Below are positions 8,250 to 11,379 of a stretch of DNA of 11,379 nucleotides, piece by piece. The DNA is from Coprinopsis marcescibilis. Its lineage: Eukaryota; Basidiomycota; Agaricomycetes; Agaricales; Psathyrellaceae. The stretch is from NCBI GenBank assembly GCA_004369085.1, contig ML210613.1, forward strand, positions 1 to 11,379. Reading direction: 5' to 3'. The translations under genes and the position numbers were made by a program. A model generated the notes under the pieces. It made no database searches. It was not told where the DNA came from and saw nothing but the letters and a program-made list of their open reading frames with translations. The first letter of the stretch is position 1. The number at the start of each line of letters is the position of its first letter.

Positions 8250-9440
8250 CTAATGTCCCGGCCGCTCGACATACGACGGAGGATTATTATAATACCCGTT
8301 ATCCGTGTCCGTGAAGTCAGACTCTGAGCTATTAGCTATGTGACTTGGAGCCTGTTGGGGGAGGTTGAGGCCTCGCTTTGAATCCGAAAGTCCCATCCCT
8401 GCCTTGAACGGTGTGTTGATAGAGCCGCTACTATCGAAACCTAGACAGACAGCGACCGTCAGCTGTGGGGGCTTTTGCCGAACCATGAGCACTTACGATC
8501 ACCAGTACCGTTGATCTGTACGCATTCTTCCTCTGCACCAAAAAAGTTGACACGGGAAACACGCGCCTTTCTCCTCCGAAGGAAGAGAATGATGAAGAGG
8601 GCGAATATGGCTATGGCTGCGATAGCGCCGACGACGGCTCCGGCTATCATCCCAGCTTGAGCGTGAACGCCTGTTGGCTTGCCGTCGAGTGCATTGGAAG
8701 GGGTGCCATCACCTTGAGGTATGTACACGGTAGGACCAGGCAGAAAACTGTTCCGAACGGCGTCACTTTCGTTAGATTGCGATTGCGTGCCCGTTGGTCT
8801 GGCCTGTCCTGTACTCTCACCCGAGTTGTCGTTTGGCGCTCCGCTGGGGCTGGGATTTCCAGTGGGACCGTTGTCGGCCTGGGACGGTTGCGGCTCCCCT
8901 GGCGGAGAGTTGCCAGCAGTGTTCGGAATTTCTGGAGATGATGGCTGAGATGGGAGGGGAAGCTGGGTGTTGTTAGGAGGCTCTGGGATGGGCTGTTGGA
9001 CCGTCAGGTAGTCGATCCAGAGCCTCGGACGCTCTCGCATGTTGGTGAGCTGAAGCGTATGAGGGCCAGGCCCGTCGAGCTGAGGAGAGCTATAGAATAG
9101 GACCCGCCATTGTGGTTCTGTAGGGTTGTATTGAGCGCGAAATTCGGTGTTATGGGTGCCGTCGACGCTGAATGCTGCGACGGCATGTCGGTTGTCTTCC
9201 ATCGGTAGGATCCCATACACACTAATCTGTGTACCTGCGAGGGTTATGGCGACGTCCGTACCAATGCTGGAGTTCAGACGCACCCATGAATGTATAGCTC
9301 ATCGTAGAGCCCAACGCCGTCGATAAATGTGCACCGTCGTTATGAGCCAACCCCCTGCCAAAACCGCTGACTTCCCACTGGCCAGGCGTTTGCCATGTAA
9401 TTGAAGGGTCTGTGTCGTCAATTATCACAAGATTGGACAT
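8250..9440 (-). CDS. Single-pass membrane protein with N-terminal galactose-binding-like domain
   Basis: Exons on the minus strand: 9440-9284, 9234-8497 and 8440-8250 (361 residues). The introns are 49 bases (GTGCGT...GCAG) and 56 bases (GTAAGT...CTAG). The first junction restores the family-like TFMGTQISVYG segment. Residues 1-132 begin MSNLVIIDDTD and end WIDYLTVQ, a layout seen in many Agaricomycete proteins with a carbohydrate/galactose-binding-like jelly roll. Residues 134-245 are a Pro/Ser/Asn/Gly linker with sequons NNT (140) and NES (207). Residues 248-270 are a Gly/Ala/Ile/Leu membrane span followed by RRRK (272-275), implying a cytoplasmic tail of about 86 residues. The tail carries PPSY at 352-355. 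No cleavable signal peptide is seen, so the span probably acts as signal anchor. Ligand and role are unknown; surface sensing or wall contact is inference. Confidence 0.85.
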
Positions 9441-9540
9441 TCCGCACGGAAAGTGAGCCTGCAGATGCTCAGAAAATGTATCAAAGAAAAGACAGTAAAG
9501 TTAAAAAGAGTGAGAGGTAGAGGTAGAGGGGCCAGAGAGA
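9441..9540 (-). promoter_or_regulatory. Pyrimidine-rich promoter/leader of the membrane-protein gene
   Basis: Read on the minus strand, 9540-9490 is a CT-rich run with three near-copies of CTACCTC, ending about 50 bases before the start codon at 9440. CT-rich tracts near the transcription start are a known core-promoter feature of filamentous fungi. No TATA box is evident. The assignment rests on position and composition only. Confidence 0.4.
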
Positions 9541-9576
9541 TCAACTCGCGTACAAAAAACTCGAAGAGCGAGTTGA
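9541..9576. repeat. Inverted repeat upstream of the membrane-protein gene
   Basis: TCAACTCGC (9541-9549) and GCGAGTTGA (9568-9576) are exact inverted repeats of nine bases with an 18-base loop. The loop carries a second ACTCG (9559-9563) that could pair with the same right arm, so two hairpins compete. It abuts the CT-rich promoter tract on the gene-distal side. Confidence 0.5.
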
Positions 9577-9946
9577 GATGAGACTTCTGTCAACCGTTGT
9601 GATTAATTGTACCAGGAACACCATTTTTTGAACCCAGTTAGGTCGGTGTAACTCATGGCGAGGCCCTTCTCTATGATGGGCGCTGTCTGTCGTGAGAACA
9701 TCATTGCCACCAATGTCTGTTCCACATCGGAAGGAGAGCGCGTGCTGTCCACTCGAAATCGTACACGACGTCCTGAGGCACTCGCAGCAGCTTCCGGCCA
9801 TTCATGCAGGATCCTTGACTAAGTAATGTCCTCAATAATTGTTGAAGATTCGGAGAGTTCGTTGAAAACTTGAGGTCCTAGATTTATCCGATACTCTCAA
9901 GGCTCAAGCGCCTGCACCCTGGGTGCTAAGATGATGGCACCCGGAG

Positions 9947-10345
9947 TCATATTCGCCATATATAATTCCTCCAGATCACCTGAGAACCCGGAAACAATTT
10001 TTTCTTGTAAACAATAAGTACGAGCAACATAAAGAGAATCACATATGTATAATATAATGGGCGACTCGGAAGCTCTCCACCTTTGTGACCGTATAAACCC
10101 AAGGAGCCAAGGCTGTTGCAGAGATGTTCTTGTTGACCTGGATTGAGCTCATCCCCGTCCCTCTCATCGTATGTAGCCATCGTTGCAATTCGCAACGTCG
10201 ATTGTTCTGGTCGCATGTTTCGCGATATATCTGGCCGTCGCGATAGGAGGTCCGACAACAAGAATTTGGAGCCACAGTCCGGGGCTTTAGCCGACAGTTG
10301 GCCTATATAGACACCATGACGCACATTGCAGCGTGGACAGCCCAC
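9947..10345 (-). CDS. Hypothetical small protein with one possible membrane span (doubtful)
   Basis: An ATG-started ORF of 132 residues. I do not recognise it. It begins MGCPRCNVRHG and has a hydrophobic stretch of about 16 residues near residues 100-116 (YVILFMLLVLIVY) followed by KKK, as in a tail-anchored or single-span protein. No introns, conserved domain or clear promoter are seen, and smaller ORFs overlap on both strands. Such an ORF could occur by chance, or be a remnant. It would need transcript or homologue support. Confidence 0.2.
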   Translation of the reverse strand: MGCPRCNVRHGVYIGQLSAKAPDCGSKFLLSDLLSRRPDISRNMRPEQSTLRIATMATYDERDGDELNPGQQEHLCNSLGSLGLYGHKGGELPSRPLYYTYVILFMLLVLIVYKKKLFPGSQVIWRNYIWRI

Positions 10346-10944
10346 CTCAAGGGCTCAGTGCCATGGATACTGTCAGTCGGAGGACTATCCGTTCAACGAC
10401 ACAGAGTCCGCGGTAGTCGGTTGTTGGGTTGTACTGGCTTGAACCAAAACCCAGTGGTTCCTCAGCCGGCGCCAAAAGTAAACACAAAATTGCAATGGCT
10501 GAGCCTCTACTTTTCAAGTCGCCTGGTCCATGTGTAGACATTGGACAAGTCACAGGGCAAAGTTCGGCGTCGGGCGCTTATTGGATATCTCGACCTTCTG
10601 GGAAAGTGACCACATTATTTTGTTAAGAGATTGATGAATGGACTTTTAGCAAGTGTCGGCAGTGGGACTCTGAGGACCTATCGAGTGATCAGGGTAAGCG
10701 CCTTAAGTAGACAACATGGAGGATCTTGGGAATAACAACGCGAATCCAGGTGACGAAGATCACCGCGCTGACTATTATGGTGGCTTGCAATATTGTCCAA
10801 CCAGACCTGACCCCAGGGTGAGTCAAGCGCTGTGAGCCCTGCCGGGGCCTGAATGATATGGGCACTCTCAGGGAAATTGGCTGGTTTGCATCAGTTTGCC
10901 TATACGGTATTTATGAGGCAAACGGCGTGTCAATTTATTAATAC

Positions 10945-10976
10945 AGTCATCAACGTCCAAAGTCATCAACGTCCAA
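10945..10976. repeat. Perfect 16-base tandem duplication
   Basis: AGTCATCAACGTCCAA occurs twice back to back (10945-10960, 10961-10976) with no mismatch. It lies in non-coding DNA about 225 bases beyond the stop of the acidic-tail gene. Lack of divergence suggests a recent slippage or repair event. Confidence 0.9.
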
Positions 10977-11201
10977 ATAGAACGCCAAAACCGGTGTTGG
11001 CGATATTTCTCAGATTTGAGTGATGGGATTGAAAAATAAACTGGATATACACATAGAGCAGTGTTTCAGAATTTATGTACAGAGGTTTGGGACAAAAGGA
11101 AAGTAATCTACGTTGTATATAGCAAATGCGCGTGAGGGAGTCAGTTGAAGGCCGCAATCACCAAACAGAACAGGAGCCGGAAAATGCCGAGTTCGCCGTT
11201 A

Positions 11202-11379
11202 TCAGTCATCATCATCGCCATCGGATTCATCTTCCCCCTCGCTTTCCTCACTATTCTCGCTAGATTCTTCCTCTGAAGCATTACTATCTGTCTCACCATC
11301 GCTTTCTTCGTCCAACATGGCTTCGATTTCCTTCAATGTGGGCTTTTTTGGAAGGGTTTGCCTTGGTTCTTTGGTGGGC
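11202..11379 (-). CDS. C-terminus of an unidentified protein with acidic Ser/Glu/Asp tail (5' end outside window)
   Basis: The last 58 codons of a minus-strand gene, open to the window edge and ending in TGA (11204-11202). The visible part begins PTKEPRQTLPKKPTLKEIEA, a basic, possibly helical segment. It then becomes an extremely acidic tail of about 36 residues of Glu, Asp and Ser ending in four Asp. Several Ser-X-X-Glu/Asp positions are candidate CK2 sites. Tails like this are typical of nucleolar ribosome-assembly factors, histone chaperones and chromatin proteins, but I cannot name the family. An intron within the visible part is possible but not needed, as the frame is open throughout. 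Confidence 0.65.
   Translation of the reverse strand, partial: PTKEPRQTLPKKPTLKEIEAMLDEESDGETDSNASEEESSENSEESEGEDESDGDDDD

Larger units (their letters stand above)
9577..11201. other. Gene-poor region between two minus-strand genes
   Basis: About 1.6 kb without a recognisable gene. It holds the weak ORF at 9947-10345, a hairpin CTGGGTGC/GCACCCGG (9919-9944, one G-T pair), the 16-base tandem duplication at 10945-10976, and, at its right end, the probable 3' untranslated region of the acidic-tail gene. Short ORFs on both strands have no family-like motifs. No transposase, reverse transcriptase or long terminal repeats are seen. Confidence 0.5.

Noticed and set aside
9541..9801. Minus-strand ORF (86 codons) upstream of the membrane-protein gene
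   Set aside because: No motif or family likeness; it overlaps the inverted repeat and promoter region and is within chance length.
10716..10835. Short ORF starting MEDLGNNNANPGDED with a GTGAGT donor-like site at 10818, possible first exon
   Set aside because: Only about 34 codons; no acceptor with a continuing coding exon was found downstream, and the next clear gene is on the other strand.
10966..11157. Minus-strand ORF (63 codons) just downstream of the acidic-tail stop
   Set aside because: It probably lies in the 3' untranslated region of that gene; no motif is seen.

Overview
The window looks like nuclear DNA of a filamentous basidiomycete, most likely an Agaricomycete (mushroom-forming fungus). 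The genes are cut by many short GT-AG introns (49-170 bases for all but two), with CTRAY-like branch sites just upstream of the acceptors. The main gene has the full colinear layout of a fungal CPSF160/Cft1 protein. The second gene belongs to a jelly-roll plus single-membrane-span family that is abundant in Agaricomycetes. No species is assigned.

Layout. Positions 1-309 are upstream DNA with two stem-loop palindromes; one encloses a TCACGTGA (E-box/Cbf1-type) site. Positions 310-7926 (+) hold CFT1, reconstructed here as 18 exons and 17 introns that join without a frame break into 1,714 codons plus stop. It encodes the large scaffold subunit of the mRNA cleavage and polyadenylation factor. Positions 7927-8249 are a short tail-to-tail intergenic region with a hairpin. 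Positions 8250-9440 (-) encode a 361-residue single-pass membrane protein in three exons: an N-terminal galactose-binding-like fold, a Pro/Ser/Asn linker, a membrane span, and a cytoplasmic tail ending near a PPSY motif. A pyrimidine-rich promoter tract (on its coding strand) precedes it. Positions 9541-11201 are mostly gene-poor, with small hairpins, one weak ORF and a perfect 16-base tandem duplication. Positions 11202-11379 (-) are the last 58 codons of a gene that continues beyond the window, ending in a very acidic serine-rich tail.

The genes show no sign of working as a pathway: this is a housekeeping RNA-processing gene beside a surface-type membrane protein and the end of an unidentified acidic protein. 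I found no mobile element with diagnostic genes, no RNA gene and no gene cluster. The unusual material is inside CFT1: low-complexity insertions that make the protein longer than the usual ~1,350-1,450 residues, three arrays with 11-12 base period (two coding, one intronic), a cluster of sense-strand G-quadruplex motifs, two outsized introns (310 and 748 bases), and an intron with competing acceptors.
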